A DNA stretch of 64,000 nt from Shinisaurus crocodilurus. Lineage: Eukaryota; Chordata; Lepidosauria; Squamata; Shinisauridae. Positions 37,501 through 52,500 of this stretch are shown here, piece by piece; the stretch's first letter is position 1, and each line of letters begins with the position of its first letter. A model generated the notes under the pieces. That model was not told where the DNA came from. It saw only the letters and a list, made by a program, of their open reading frames with translations, and did no database searches. The stretch is from assembly GCA_021292165.1 (NCBI GenBank), contig JAHFWL010000433.1, positions 127,001-191,000 on the forward strand. The letters run 5' to 3'. A program made the position numbers and the translations under genes.

Positions 37501-40500
37501 TCTGAACACCATGGAGGAAGGGTGGAATAAAAATGTATTAAATCAATGCCAGCATCTATTACAAGATGCTCTTCCCTGCAATGCCTTTGTGCTGATCTTT
37601 GAACAGAAATTGATTGGGGTGGTGGGGAGAAGGAGCTTACCTGCCCCAGGGAGACCCAGTCCTTCGAATGTAGAGGATTATAATTTTGGCCAGGCTATGG
37701 CGTGGCCTGGTGCAGATGGGATGGCCCTGGTCTCAGACCATAGCTAAGAAAGTGAGAGCAGGCTGCAGGTTTGTGTGTTTTCTCTCCTCTTGCATACAAA
37801 TTTCACCCCATCCTTCCCCTGATAGCCTGAGTCATGGTAAAGGGGCACATCTGCGCCAGTCTTAACTGCTGCGGACGTTAACAAGGTTCCCTTTTAATCA
37901 GGACTTGCAAACTGGTTGCCAGTGGCCATGCTCAACAAGGCTGCCGGGGGCAGTTGGCCTGGAGGGAGGTGCTTGCCATTAACTAACTCCCAGCCACTTA
38001 ACTTTGGTTTGTGAGTGGGACCCCTTTACATCTGCAATCTCAAGTAAATCCTGTCTGTCTAGCATATGATGATATCCAGTTTGGAATCTTAAGTGGAGAA
38101 TGCAATAGCCGGCCTGAAACATGTCACAACAATTACAATGAAAAAGTTTCTCATTCTCATGGCCAAGACAGTATTGCATGTAAACAGCAACATCTGTATT
38201 TCTTGGTTTTTGTGGGCAAAAACCTGCAATGGACCCCCCTTGTGCTGGGCACCCCCCTCTGATACTGGCTGCTGCAGCTGTCCCAGAGTTCTCCTGGCTG
38301 TTGCCTGTTTCCTGTCCTCTGGGCCAAATGGGATGGTGGTGAGCAAGAGAAAGGAGCAGGCACTGCCAAATCCATTGGGTTTGGTGGTGGTCCAATGAAA
38401 GTGGGACAGCTGCTGTCAACCGGGTCTACGGGGAGCAGAAAGTTGAGGGCTTTGACTTCAGTACTAACATCTAGTACTAACAGTACTAACTAACTAACCT
38501 ATCTCACAGGCTTGTTGTGAGGATAAAATGGAGAGAAGGAGGAGGATTATGTAAGCCGCCTTGGGTTCCTTGAAGGAAAAAAGGCGGGGTATAAATATAA
38601 TAAACAAACATCCATGCCTCTGACTGGTCATCACTCCCATCCCACCCAAGACAGAATTGTCCAAATTAAGCAAATGTATGCAAAGTTGTTTGATGTATAG
38701 TTTATTCACGTCATAGATTTTGGCTATCACTGATATTTTTAGGCTGCTTTTCAGCCCTGCTTCTCAGAGTAGCTTACAGATAAAAACATAAAATACAACG
38801 AAATCAATAAAAAGACAAACCACACCACAATAGGCAGTTGAAAACTAGCACAAAAGAAAACAATGTCAATGTCTAATTAACAGGGACTATGAGTGACTTT
38901 GAAACAGAATTTGTATTGTTTTGGCATGAAGTACAGTTGTTTATGAAGTTCATACATTCTGGGTGTGCTATGGCTACAGTATTTTCCCCATCTGAGTTCT
39001 GGGAACAGCTTGGTCTCCTCCCACTACTGATTTTCCTGTATCATGCGTAGCCAGCCACAGGGGAGTGCTGGATGTTTTCTAGAACAGTGTTCTCCAACCT
39101 TGGGTCCCCAGAGGTTTTTGGCCTACAACTCCCAGCATGCCCCAGCCAGCTATGCTGGGAGTTGTAGGCCAAAAACCTCTGGGGACCCAAGGTTGGAGAA
39201 CACTGTTCTAGATCACACTCATCTCAATTGGGGCAAAAGCCCTCAAAATGAACAACCAAGACAAAACATGCCTCCAGAATTCACAGGGCTTCAATGGCAG
39301 AAATGCAGCCCCCACTGCCACCCTGTTGTCCCCCCCCCCAACAAACTTAAATGGGGATGGTGGGTGGTGCTGAAAGCAGTGCAGCGCCAGCCACCTGGTA
39401 CTCCCGCACCTCAGCATGGAGAGGAGAGCTGGGTGAAGCAGCTGAAGATGCCATCTTGGTTATCCCCAAAGCTTCTGGGTCCTACCTGAACATACACTGC
39501 TTCACAGCACTGGGCTATACTTTGTTTTAAGGGAGGCTGCCATCAGGTAAAATGGGCCCTCTACAGGCCTGTGGCTCACACTAGCTCAGCTTGTCTGAGC
39601 GTGGAAAGCTAAGCAGGCTCAGGCCTGGTTATTACTTGGATGGGAGACCCCTCCTCTAGTTTCCTGCATTGAGCAGGGGGTTGGACTCGATGGCCTTGTG
39701 GGCCCCTTCCAACTCTATGATCTATGAAATCTATGGGGCTCGTCGTGGGCATCAGCATTTGCACCGCCATGCTTCAAGTTGATCCCGGGCCCGCAAGGGT
39801 TCCTTGCAGATGAGCCAACATGGAAAGGGGGCTCCTTTCTATGGAAAGATAGAAAGTTTGAAAACCACAGTGCTCAATGAATACTACTTAAGAGTACTCA
39901 GCCTCTGAAGCATTAAAAAAAATAAAATATATCTTGAGTTCATAAAATGGCCATGGCAAGATGGGGACTTATGCCAGTCATCATTTATTTTATCCCCTTA
40001 TTTATTTATTTTTATACCTTTTAATAAAATTATTTTCAGTGTGGCTAACAAATTAAAACACAGACTATGTCAAACATTAAAAAGCACAACACTATAAAAC
40101 AGTGACCACAACAGAAACAACTAAAGCAAGGGAGGAAGCTGCAACAATTAAACATAAGAACAGACGGTAGATAAAAAAACAATGCAATGTATTCTGTATT
40201 AAAAGAACTTGGGCAAATAAAACCATTTTGATCAGGTGTCTAAAATTCATAAAAGTTTTATGGGGAGCACATGACAGCTAGTGATGTCATGAGTGTTAGC
40301 AGAAGTGGCTGAATAAAGAGACTGAATCCAGAAAGCAAAGGGCTTAGCAAAAGTAACCGAGGCCGCCTTTAGCCCTACGCCCTAGGCAGCTGCCTAGTTG
40401 GCCTAATGGTAGCACCGGCCCTGGCAGCAAAGCAAATCAGGCCAGGCTTTTAACAGAATGAAACTACTACTACTGCAACAGAACCTACTAGTCTTTTTAT

Positions 40501-43500
40501 ATACAAAAAATCCAGGCTAAAAAGGAAACTTGCTTGACTCCAAGGCAACATTCCCCTCCTCTTGTGACCCCTGTTTGTATCCAAGGCTCTCTAATGCATC
40601 CAGAGCTGTTAATTAGCTTTGCACCCTGAGTGACCTTTGCTGTTGCGCCTAATAACTGCTTTAAGAACAAATTAACCCTTAGCTTGCACCTTTATTTGGT
40701 CTGATCCCCTGCCACTGATATTCCGACAAAGGTATCGACTAAGAGGTGCTCATTACACTCGCATAACTATACTCATACTCACAATTGCAACAGTTGTTTT
40801 AGCTGGGTAAAACAACTGCATTTTTTCCAGTGACAAATATTGGTGGGTTGGATCTTGTATCCTCTGCGACAGAAGAGTAGCAACTGCATATTTATTGCAG
40901 AGTGGTGCAGGGGAACATACCTTGGAAAGGCCAGATTTTGGTTTCTTGTTTTGTTTTTACAGATGTATGACCATTCTTCAGTGCTATGTCACACTCATAA
41001 GCATATGCTGGCATTCTAATCTTTGAGTTAAAATTCTGAATGAATTGTACTTCTTATCCATAGCGCTTTTGACACGGAGAACCTCATTTTCTCTCCTGGA
41101 TCCACTACCAAGTTTTCTGTGGGGAGCAGAAAAAACTCCATATACAGCTGGACTCCACCAAACACTCCCAGCTTCCGAGAAAAATATTACCTTGTAAGTA
41201 TGATTGAGGTGGGGAGTGCTTCTCTGCCAAAGCCCTGATCTACACATTATTGTGTGGTCTGTTGTGAAATGGATCTTATTTGAAGTACACCAGCCTTCCT
41301 CAACCAGCCTGGTGCCTTCCAGTGTGTTGGGACCACAACTCCCAGGGTGCCAGGCTGGGGAATGCTGAAGTATGCTGCCAGTTCATGTTAGCGCCGTGTC
41401 GCTAGATCAAAACGTTGGGCTGTGTGCTACCCTGTGGCCCCTAGACAGCGTCTAGAAAGCCTCAGGATCATTCAGATTCACAGCTCTGAGGTTGGAAAAT
41501 CGCTCTGACCTTGGAGCTGGGGATCCATGCTTGGATGCCCCCCTCCCACAGTCGATGTGGAAAGAACCACACTGGCTGCTTCTCCAAGGTCACAAAAGCG
41601 ACTGCAGAGGAGGGGTTTAGTGGGCATTTTGGGAGGCAGGGAGGGGAGGAGACCAGCTCAGCTAAGATACTACATATCCTGCCGGTGCTGGTGCCTCCCT
41701 CCCCCACAAAGCACTGCAGTTAGATGGCCATCTAGCTGCTTTGCAGGGTGGGAAAGGCGTGGAGGCGACCTTTGCCTCTGTGCTCCTTCCACCCTGCATA
41801 GGATGCCAGCAATCCTCCGAATCTGGAGGGCTACAGGCAGCCTCATTAGATTGCGCCCTAAATGAAGGGAATCCAAGCAGTTGTGTCTGTTACATAGAAT
41901 ACTAAGCAGCTGGGCTCTTTTCTTGACATTTTTGCAGGGATGGGCAACCTGAGGTCCTCAGGCCACATGAGGCCCTTGGCTTAATTTCCAACAACCCCGT
42001 GGTCTAATTCCAAAGCCCTTTGTAGGTATTCCGGACCGAGTTGTCAGTCCTTCCCCCAGCAGGGAGGGAGAGAGATAAAGGGGAGTGTGTCAGCGAGAGA
42101 GGGGGGAGGGAAGGAGAGAGAAAAGGGGGTGGCAGAAAGAGAGAGGGAGAGAAGGGGTGACCCCATCCACTTTTGGTAATTTTTGCACAGGAAGTAAGAC
42201 CCAAGTTAGAGCAGAGGTTCTTGTATTTGATGCTAACTACTTTTTTTTTCCCCCCAACCCATCTCAGCCATAGGCTCGAGTAACACACACACATGCCCGG
42301 GATACACTGCAACATTTTGTTGTGGGGCTCTGCCTGTATATACTTATAGTGAACTTATTATCTGTGTATCGATCCGTATGTAGCCCAAGTGGCACCATCC
42401 ACACATGGAGGTATCAGCAGGCTTTACTTTTGCAGAAGTAGAAAAAAATGTTTAGGGGGGGGGAACCCGGTAAAGGGGGGAAGCCCAAAATAGCCCAGTG
42501 AGGACTGAACATTCTCAGTAGGCTTGGAATGCTGACTGCTCAGGGTGGAGGGGAGAGAAATGGAAAACGGGGGTGGGGGTGGGTGGGAATTGAATGGAGT
42601 TCCTGGAAAAGGACATAGCTTGCTAGCTGGTTGGAATCTAGAAGAGGAGTGCTTCACACTGCAACATTTTGTTGCAAGTCCCACTTTTTGAAATGTATTG
42701 GGAAAAGGAACCCATATAGTCTCCCACTTACTTAGCAGCCCCTTCTGAATAAATGTCCACCCAACCATACAATAGTTGTATTTCCCAGCTCTCTTTAAAC
42801 AGAAAGTTTTGCCTCCTGGGACTATTGTTCATAAATGAAGTGAAGGCATAGTAAAGCGCTAAGTGACTTTAAGCAATTGGATAAGGGTCCGTCCAGGGGG
42901 AGAATTGGGGGGGGGGGGAATATGCTGGATGGATGAGTACTTCTGCAATTGATTGGTACAGTATGGAGTGCTTAGCTGCTAGAGCAGCCTTCCCCAACCT
43001 GGTGCCTCCAGATGTATTGGATGGGGATTATGGTAGTTGTAGTCCAAGGCTGCTCCGGAGAATTAAAACTAAAATTAATCTAGAGGTTGCGAAACAGCAT
43101 GCTGTTTCATAATTAATGATATCTGGGGAAGGGCAGGGGAGGAAGGAAAGGGAACACCTAAGAACAATATGCAAATTAGTATAAAGTAAAAGTATACAAC
43201 TGAAACTATGTTGTGGTTTAGGGCTTGAGCCTATATCCTATGAAAGGCATTACCCAAATAAATACTGCACTTCCCTTTCTACCTATCTGTGTTTGCCTCA
43301 GTCCGTCTTGCAGCAAGGGAAAAGACGAGCAGACATCAGGGACGAGGCCCAAGATCCCTGCATTCTGAGCTACTTGGCCGACTGCGATTTTGACATGAGT
43401 CTGAGGAGTACAAACCACAGCCTTACAGAGACAATGGAAGGCAGCTCGTTTAGTTCCGAGGATCAAAAAGGGGCAGAAAGCAGAAACGTGACTCCTCCTT

Positions 43501-46500
43501 CAAATCAAAGGACGGTGCCGTTGACTGTCCTACAGGATGGTTGTGTGGATGGAGAGCAGAAAGGAGACCGTTTGCTCTGCCAGCCTCTCAGCCGCAGAAC
43601 TCTAGACATCCTGCAAGAGACACCCCATGCTGACGCTGCTCTAACCATCCCATCGTATCCATTGGATCAGGAGAAAGGTGAGAGTAAATCCATCACCCGG
43701 GACTGGAACCACCCTTCAGTGCAACAAAGAAAAGTCCTCTCTGCTGGTCAAAGAGGCGGGAAAGATGATGCTAATGCCGAACCTGGTGGAAATACCAGAT
43801 CGATTGAGATGATCCTGCAAGAAGTGATACATTTACTGAAATCACAGCATCCAAGTCCCATCCAACTGGAGGAATTAGAATACCAGGTTTTCTGTATCCG
43901 GGGCAAATTAAAGGTACAGGTTGGTTGCCACCTTCAGTTCTTGCTACTCATTGTTGTTGTTGATGATGATGATGATGATGATGATTATTATTATTATTTT
44001 ATCGCCCATCTGGCCGGCAACTGGCCACCCTGGGCGATGTACACAGATAAAAACACAAGATAAAAACAGAACAAAATACATTTAAACAATATAAAATTTT
44101 AAGATAATTAGCCCACCCCATATTCCCACCTGAATAGCCAAGTTTTTAATGAGCGGCGGAAGCTCAGCAGAGAGGGGGCATGGCGGAGGTCACTCGGGAG
44201 AGAGTTCCACAGTACGGGGGCCGCCACAGAAAAGGCCCTCTTCCTAGTCCCCACCAGTCTAGCTGCTCTGGCTGAAGGGACAAGGAGAAGGCCGTCTGTG
44301 GCAGATCTTGTTGAGCGGCCTGCTTGGTGTTGCTGGAGACACTCCTTGAGATAGACTCATCATTTTCCTTCCTAGATTCCAAAAGGTCAAAGACTTCAAA
44401 CATGTTTTCACAGACACATGGATTATACTCAGACACGGGTGGAAAGGTCTACAGAGAAATATACCTTTAAAGACTAACCAATTTATTGTGGCATGAGCTT
44501 TCATAGGCAAGCACCAACTTTATCAGTTGCATAAAGTGGACGTTGAATGTGTATGTGCGTATACACCCCCATATAAATGGGTCCAGTGGGAGAAAATACT
44601 GTTGTGCAAAATTAGATTGCAAATGCATGAATGCATACTGAAATAAAGATCATGAGTCAATCCACTGAAGAAATCGAGATTCACTCACAAGGGAACATGA
44701 AGTCCAGGTACACACAACGATTGGGTTTGCATGGCACCATGTCAGCTTATATTTTATTTATTATTACATTTATATCCTGCCTTTCCCCCCTCTTGTAAGG
44801 AACCCAGGGCAGCCTTGGTCCTCCTCCTCACACACGTGTGGGTCAATATCTTCACTGAAAATGTCATGCATCTGCTCTTGCCTATGCAAGCTCCTGCCTC
44901 AATAAATGTGTTCTTTAGATAAAATCATGGAGTTGGAAGGGACCTCAAAGCTCATCTAGTCCAACCCAGCTTTAAAAGGGGATTATACAAATTTATGGAG
45001 GATAAAGCTATCAGTGGCTACTAGTCATGATGGCTGTATATTGCCTCCAGTCTTAGAGGAAGTATGCTCCCAATACCAGTCTCTGGGAAACATGAGCAGG
45101 AAGGTGTTATACATTTATTTAAGGCGCAATCCTATGCATGTTTAGGCAGAAAAAGTCCTGCAACTCCCAGCATTCCCCAGCCAGCATGGCTGGCTGGGGA
45201 ATGCTGGGAGGTGTGGGACTTTTTTCTGTCTAAACATGCATAAGATTGCTCCCTTATTTATTTTATTTAAAATATTTCTAGGTCATCTTTCAGGGCAGAA
45301 GCCCTCCCAAAGCTTCTGTGTCCTGCTTGTGGGCTTCCTGTTGGGCATATGGTGGTCACTGTGGGAACAGAATACTGACCTAGACAGACCTTTGGTCGGA
45401 CCCAGCATGGCTATTCTGATATTCTTATTATTTTGTTGCTGACTTCTTAAAAAGTCTTCTTTAATGTTTATATTACTGATTTTTTTCTGATTATTTTTGA
45501 ATTATTGTATTTGTACTGAACTGTATTTATTGCTTATTGAATTGCATATTGTGCTTACATTACCGATATGTTATTGTTGTGGAGATTGTGTTGATCTGCA
45601 TGTAGACTGAAATATTATTTATATTTTAAAAAAATGTTTTGTTGTGAGCTGCTTGGAGCTCAACTTTCTTGTTGGAAAAGCAGTGTGCAAAAATTGAATT
45701 GAAACAAACAGAGGAAATAGGTTAAACCCTTCTTCCCCAGGTACTGCAGTCCTTATCCAAATCACACACCCCATGGATCCTATTAACCTTTGAAAAACCA
45801 TGGGCAATTGTATAAATGGCTCTCCCACATCACATTTTGGCCCTAAGATGATCTCAGTGGTTTGGGCTAGTTCATCTAAGATATGTAGGCCTCAGTACAT
45901 CAACACACATAATGAGCACATCTTCAGATTCATCTCAGTTTCAGGTAGGAAGATTAGACTGCACATCACACTGCAATTCCTGGGTTGTTTAACCCAGGAA
46001 TTGCTGGGGACAAGCAAAGCGACAAGTGTCCTGCCTCTGCACACTTGTCGTTTCCACTTTCAGTTAACAACTCAGGAATGCCCTGTTTGTGATGTATGAA
46101 CCTGGAAATTCTGGGTTGTTCATGGATTAAACAACCCAGAGTTAGCCCAACAATTGCCCATGTAATTGAAAGTGGAAAGGCCGAGCAAATGGGAGGTAGC
46201 GTGTTCGTCGCTTTGCTCATTCGGGCAATTCCTGGGTTAACCATGACATGATCTATGAAATCTATGCATGACATGGAAGCAGGCCCCTGGTGATGGTTAG
46301 GCTGTGTGAAATAGCCAGCACTACAGTAGCCACAGCAAAAGCATGGCCATAGGAAAGTACTCTTACATCCTGATTTTGAGTTCAAGAGAAAACAGAATAA
46401 CTTTTTCCCCCACTTCTGAAATGTCTGGTGTTATAAATGCTTTAGATAGTACTGTATACATCTGGGTAAAATGAGTTTCTATTTACAAGGAAACATAGCT

Positions 46501-49500
46501 TATTTTGTGTTACTGACAGCCCAAAAAGTACCATCCAAAACATTCCTCTGTGGAGAGCTTAATGGTGGAGACGGTGCTGGAAAGTTTTGACTTCCTCAAT
46601 GCTGACTGCAGTGCTGATGAACTCTCGTCCTTTGGGAGTGTAAGGACCCGCAGTATCAGGTAGGTGCTCCCGCAGAAGCTGGTGGATTACCTGCTGACAG
46701 TAATACCACATTGTCCACCTCCCTCTACCCCTGACTATAGGAAGCTGAGAAAGAAGAATGGTGACCTAACAGGACTGGATTAACCTTTACGCCCCTGTCC
46801 AACGAAGCTCTAGCACCGGTGACTTTACCTAAGAGTCTTCCAACCAACTGTGCTTGACCGTTCTGCTGAAATTTATAGATTTCCACAAGGTGTGGTGAAG
46901 GCTTCTAGCTTAGATGGCTTTAAAAAGGAGTTAGACAAATTCATGGAAGATTGGTTTATCAACAGTCCTTAACCACCATAGCTTTATAGGATTCCATGTT
47001 CAGAGGAAGTATGCTGCTGAATACCGTTTACTGGGCAGCAATAGCAGGAGAGAGCTATTGCCTTCAAGCCCTGCTTGTGGGTCTTTTAGAATCATCTGGT
47101 TGGCCACTGCAGGAAACCAGATGCTGGATTAGATGGACCTTTGGTCTGATCCAGCAGGGCTCTTCTGATGTTCCCGTCCTATGCTCCTTGTCCTGGTTTC
47201 CCTTAAATTTCCTGAGCCAGACACATTAAACCTGATCCCCAATCAAAATACAAGGGGAGCAGTGACTACGTATATTCCCTATACTGTAATACCTTGGATT
47301 GCAAGTAACTTGGTTTGAGAGCGTTTTGCAAGACAAGCAAATTTTAAAATATTTGTTAAAAGTTTTTTGACTTGATATACAAGCGACGTCTTGCAATACA
47401 AGTACTGTAGTACGGCTTAAATTAAAAATCTCTGTACAAATTTTTTTTGGGGGGTTTCATTTTGAAATAAGAGTGTTTTGGATTACAAGCACGTTTCCAG
47501 AACGAATTATGCTCTCAATCCAAGGCATGACTGTACTACAATGAAATGGGAGTTTAATCCATGCGCACCACCCTGTTTTGCTTTTATTCTATTAATTATT
47601 TACTTTCCCCCCCCTTGTCATTAGCACCAGCACCTACAATGATGCCACACTTCCATCCCTGTGCTATGAAACTAAAGCAGAAAAGAAAGAGTTATCCACA
47701 GGCAGTGATGACCTAGATACACTTCTGGAAGTTCATCTGCAGTTCTGCAGAGTTCTTCTACAGGTGGGGAATTGTGTTTGAATGACCTTCTTTTTAGTAG
47801 ATTGGAGTCTTATTACCATGTTTAGTCCCACAAAATGGGAGACCTAGGACAGATTAAAATTACACTCTTCGTTGGGGAAATTCTAGTGGTTTAGTAAACA
47901 CATTCTGCAAATGTTTGGCTCGTACCAAGTTCTTTGTCATGAGTAAGTACATAAGAATATAAGAAGAGCCTTGCTAGATTAGATCAAAGACCTATCTAGT
48001 CCAGCATCCTGTGTCCCACAGTAGGTCATCAGATGCCTCTGGGAAGCCCACAAGCAGAACATGAGAACATTAACCTTCCCCTGTTTGCCTTGGCAATCCA
48101 AATTTCTTGTGAACCGCTTGCCTGGCACTGTGTGCACATACATGATGCTTTTATTATGTATGGGTGCACCATGCATGTCTGCAAAAAGTTTTTTTACAAA
48201 TAAAGATATTAATTGGAAAGCTGACTTTCCCCTACCTTGTCTGGCAGTGAAGGGGGCCAGTTATCCAAAAGCACACTGGACCAGTATTTTTCAGGCTGGT
48301 TGGAAATTCTACCCTGCCTCTTTTGAAAATATGAAGCTGCCTTAATCACACCACTGGTCTATCTGATTGGCAGCAGCTCTTCAAGGTTTTGGGCATCTGC
48401 TTCCTGACCCTATTAACTGGGGGCAGCCTTCCCCATCCTCGTGCTCTCCAGATGTTTTGAACTACAGTCCCCATCATTCCTGACCACAGGCCCTGCTGGC
48501 TGGGGCTGATGGGAATTATAGTCCAAAACATCTGGAGGGCACGAGGTTGGAAAAGGTTGACCTGGAAATTCTGGGGATTGAACCAGGGACCTCCAGCTTG
48601 CAGAGCATGTGCTCTTCCACTGAGCGATGGATGTCCTGTCTCTTCGCTTGTGATAGGGTCATAGTGACTTACATGGTGAATATTCAACTCTTAAAAGGTT
48701 TTGCAGTCTTAAATTAGGCCACGCTTCCCATTTCCTCATGCCAGAGAAGCTATGCCCCCAGGAAAAGGGTCCAACTTTTATTTTATTCTCTGGTGGGGAA
48801 AAAAATGGCAGTTGCTGATCTTCTTTTAAAACTGTTTTCCTAATATGGGTCCACCAGATTATTCAAATTAGAAAGCTATATTTCCAAGGGCTTAGCACGA
48901 ATTCTTAAAGTCAGGAAGTCTTTTATGAGCACTTCCAGAAGTTGGCTTCACTAGGGATGTGAGTGCCAAATGCAGAAGTGAAAAAGGAAGCACTGCAGAG
49001 GAGAGATACCTGTTAACTAAGGGATTCGAAGTAATTGGTTTTGATGATTTCCAGAAGGGTAGCTGGGTTAGTCTGTAGCATCAAAACCAACAAAGAGTCT
49101 TGTGGCACCTTAAAGATCAACAAATTTATTCTGGTACACGCTTTCATGGACACTGTCCATGAAAGCTTATGCCAGAATAAATACATTTGTTAGACTTTAA
49201 AGTGCCACAAGATTCTTTGTTGTTTTTGATTATGGTGATGTGCCAGGTAACTGAGGGACAATTTAATTTCCAAAAAATAAATAATTTTCAAAACTAAAAC
49301 TCGTCCAATAACTGTAAGTGTCTAGGTTAGCCTTCCCCAACCCGGTGTCCTCCAGATACGTTGGACGACAACTCCCAGCATGCTGCAGCTCTGCCAAGCT
49401 AGGAGTTGTAGTCCAACACATCTGGAGGGAACCAGGTTGGGAAAGACTGGTCTAGGCCTAGATAGTTCTTCCACTTCCTTCCTTCCCGCTTCCGGTGATC

Positions 49501-52500
49501 TCAGATTATATATCCAGCAAGTTCCTCCCCCCTTGCCTGTCCCATTCATTGCCTTCAGTACTGTATCTGCGGTCTTGACCATTTCTTGCTCCTTTCTCCA
49601 TGCTGATTCTGCTCGTACAGTAGGAGCAATCAGCACTGGGAAGACCACAATTGGCGTCTGCCTGGTGGGAGTCCAGGTTGCTGAGTCAGTCTGCTGGTTA
49701 GCCGCAGAAGCACCACAGTCCCCGTGAGAGACCAATTTCTGGAAGAGGCATGGTGTTTAGACTCCTGAAGGTTCTATTCATGCCTCTTCATGAACAGATC
49801 CACTGATTAAGAGCCCTTCCCAGTCAGCATATTTTCCCCCCAGTGATTTCATCTAGACTCCTAAGCAAACTTAGCAGTCATGGGACAAGAGGAGAAGTTA
49901 CCTCTTTTGGATTGGTTACCTCTTGTGGATTGGTAACTGGTTAAAGAAGAGAGTAGGCATGAATGGATAGCTCTCTCAGTGGAGGCTTGTGAACAATGGC
50001 ATTTCCCAAGGATCTGCATTGGGATGGTGCTTTTTAACTTGTTCATAAATTATCTGGGGTTAGAGATGAGCAATGTGGTGGGCAAATTTGCTAATAATGC
50101 CATGCTACTTTAGGTAGTTAAAAGAAAAAAGGACAGCAAAGAGCTCCAAAAAGGATCTCTCCAAACTGGGAGGAATAGATGTTAAAATGGCGAACATGGT
50201 TCAATGTAAGCAAGTGTGAGGTGATGCACACTGGGGCAAATATCCTAACTTCACATATAGGCTGATGGGAGCTCAGCTGGCTGTGACTGACCAGGAAACA
50301 GATCTTGAGGTTGTGGTGGATAGCTTGATGAAAACATCGACCAAGTTGTGTGGCTGCTGTGAAAAGCACAAATTTCAAATTGGGGATTATTAGGAAAAGG
50401 ACTGAAGATAAGGCTTCTAATATCATAATGCCCTGCCCTTTATACAAATCTGTGGTGTGACCACGCTTCGAATACTGTGTGCAGTTCTGGTCAGTGCACC
50501 TTAAAAAGGATATTGTAGAGCTGGGGAGAGAAAAGGGCAACCAAACTGACCAAGGGGATTGATCAACTCACCTATTGGGAAAGAGTGTAGTGTTTGGGGC
50601 TGGTTAGCAATGTAAATGCAGGGTACGGTAAACGGTTTTTGAAATAAATAAATGGATACGTATGGCTAACAACAATTACATGAGGGGGACAGTGGAGCTG
50701 GCCCCATCCCTGCCATTGCAACCCTGCAGGCTCCATCACATGTTCGATGGCACATTTGTAGAGCGGAGACTGCCGTTTGGGCATAAGCATGAAGCGTTCC
50801 ATATCTCGGGCAGAGCCTATGCATTTAGAGCAAGCTGTCTTTTACAGATGTGCCCCCATGCATGAAAGGCAGGGGGCAGGGCCATGATGGTGGGGGCCGA
50901 GCTAGTGGGGTGGTTGTTAATAGGATTGTTAATCATGTGGGATGCCCAAATAGAGCTGCAAATTAATGGCTCGCCCATTAGACTTGCCTGGGAGCGGCAG
51001 TCAGTCTTTTGTGAGTGCATTCTTATAGTTTGCACATTTGCAAAAAAAGAAGAAGCTTGTTACCAATTTATGGATTCCGTGTGAGTTGCTGCTGCGCATA
51101 AGCCCTTTTTGGTAGTGTTCACATGGGGACCATCATGTTTGAACCTGCCTTGGAGTACAATGCTGAGCAGCCGTATTGTAAGAGTCGCCTTTGTCCATGA
51201 ACAACCCAGAATAATCCATGAACAACCCAGAATTTCCAGGTTCATACATGTCTCTCTGTGGTCCATAATGCTGGCAGCTGCTTATCAGCATGTAATGCAA
51301 CACAGCAATTTCAAGAGGAAGGAAGTGGCTTTATTCTTTTTCAGGGTCGACAGAGTGCAATTAACACACAGCTGTTGGGTTGCATTTGGCTATGTGTGTC
51401 CCATCAGAGGGATGGGAGGCAGGTGTTCTCCCTGATGGTCCTGGAGAACTTTTGGATCATGTCCAGATGAGTTTGGCTGGTTGATTGCTTTATCTAAGAC
51501 ACTGAACAGAAGTGTTCTTCTCCCCTGCTTTGTTTCCAGAAACTTGTCATGCCAAATTTAGCTCCAATTGTCCAGGAGAACCTTTTGGAAGAGGTGTCAC
51601 AACAGAAACACATTCTGGAAATAATCTCTGCTCTGGCTGCTCCTGTGCCACGGAACTTAACTTCTGTTGAAGAGAGTAAGTTATGTGATGTCTGAAGTCA
51701 GAGATGAGGAACAGGCCCTGAAGACCATTTGCTGGTCCACTCGCTAGAATCCCCTACCTCAGCCCTATACAGACTGATCCACTCATCCAAGCTATGGAAT
51801 GCCAGAAAAAGAAGACCCTGAATCAGTCTCTGCCTTCTTGTGAGTCAGAGACTCCAGTCATTATATGACAAACATGTACATGGGAAAGCAATATGTCTAA
51901 TGCAGACTATCAGTGACTTTCTTTTTTGGTTTGCACACAAGTGAAAGGTGCGAGGCTATTAGAGGTGGGAGATCCCTTTGTAAGAGTCGGGCAGGGCTAC
52001 TCAGGAGAATCTCAGCAGCTAAATCCATTATTGTGGCTTGTACTCTGTGCTACCACATGTAGAGAAAGTATTTGAGTTCTGCACTGCCTGAAGCTTGCTT
52101 ATGTTCAAGGACCATGTGGCTTGTGCAATCACAGCCATTTTCATAATGAGCAGATTTGGGGAGGGGGCATGTTGGCTGGTTTTCCTTATTGTCTGGCAAA
52201 ACTCATGAAGAATATTTTCCTTGCTCCCTTGTCATACAATCATATGAGTCTCTGTCTCACAAGAAGGCAGAGACTGATCCAGGGGGTCTTGGACCAGGCT
52301 TTTACTGAGATGAGCAAAAGGCTAGTGGCATAATTTGGTAACATATACATCCATCTCTACATTCCTGTCTATCTGTGCGTGCATTTGCATGTGTACAGGA
52401 TTGCATTGGCTCATCTCAGGCACACCATCTGGCATTTCACTCTCAGCTGAAAATGAGTTCCAGCTCCTTCGCTGACATTCAAAATCTACCCTTTGCAGTT

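Noticed and set aside
39043..39489. 148-codon plus-strand open frame
   Set aside because: The frame runs through a palindromic MITE; no conserved domain.
43914..44063. Extension of exon K past its donor
   Set aside because: The frame runs into a GAT/TTA repeat and an L2 remnant, while splicing at 43913 joins perfectly to exon L and matches RIPOR3.
45966..46385. 139-codon minus-strand open frame
   Set aside because: It overlaps a foldback element and has no recognisable domain or exon structure.
49322..49735. 137-codon minus-strand open frame
   Set aside because: Its start lies in a hAT MITE; the rest has no family features.
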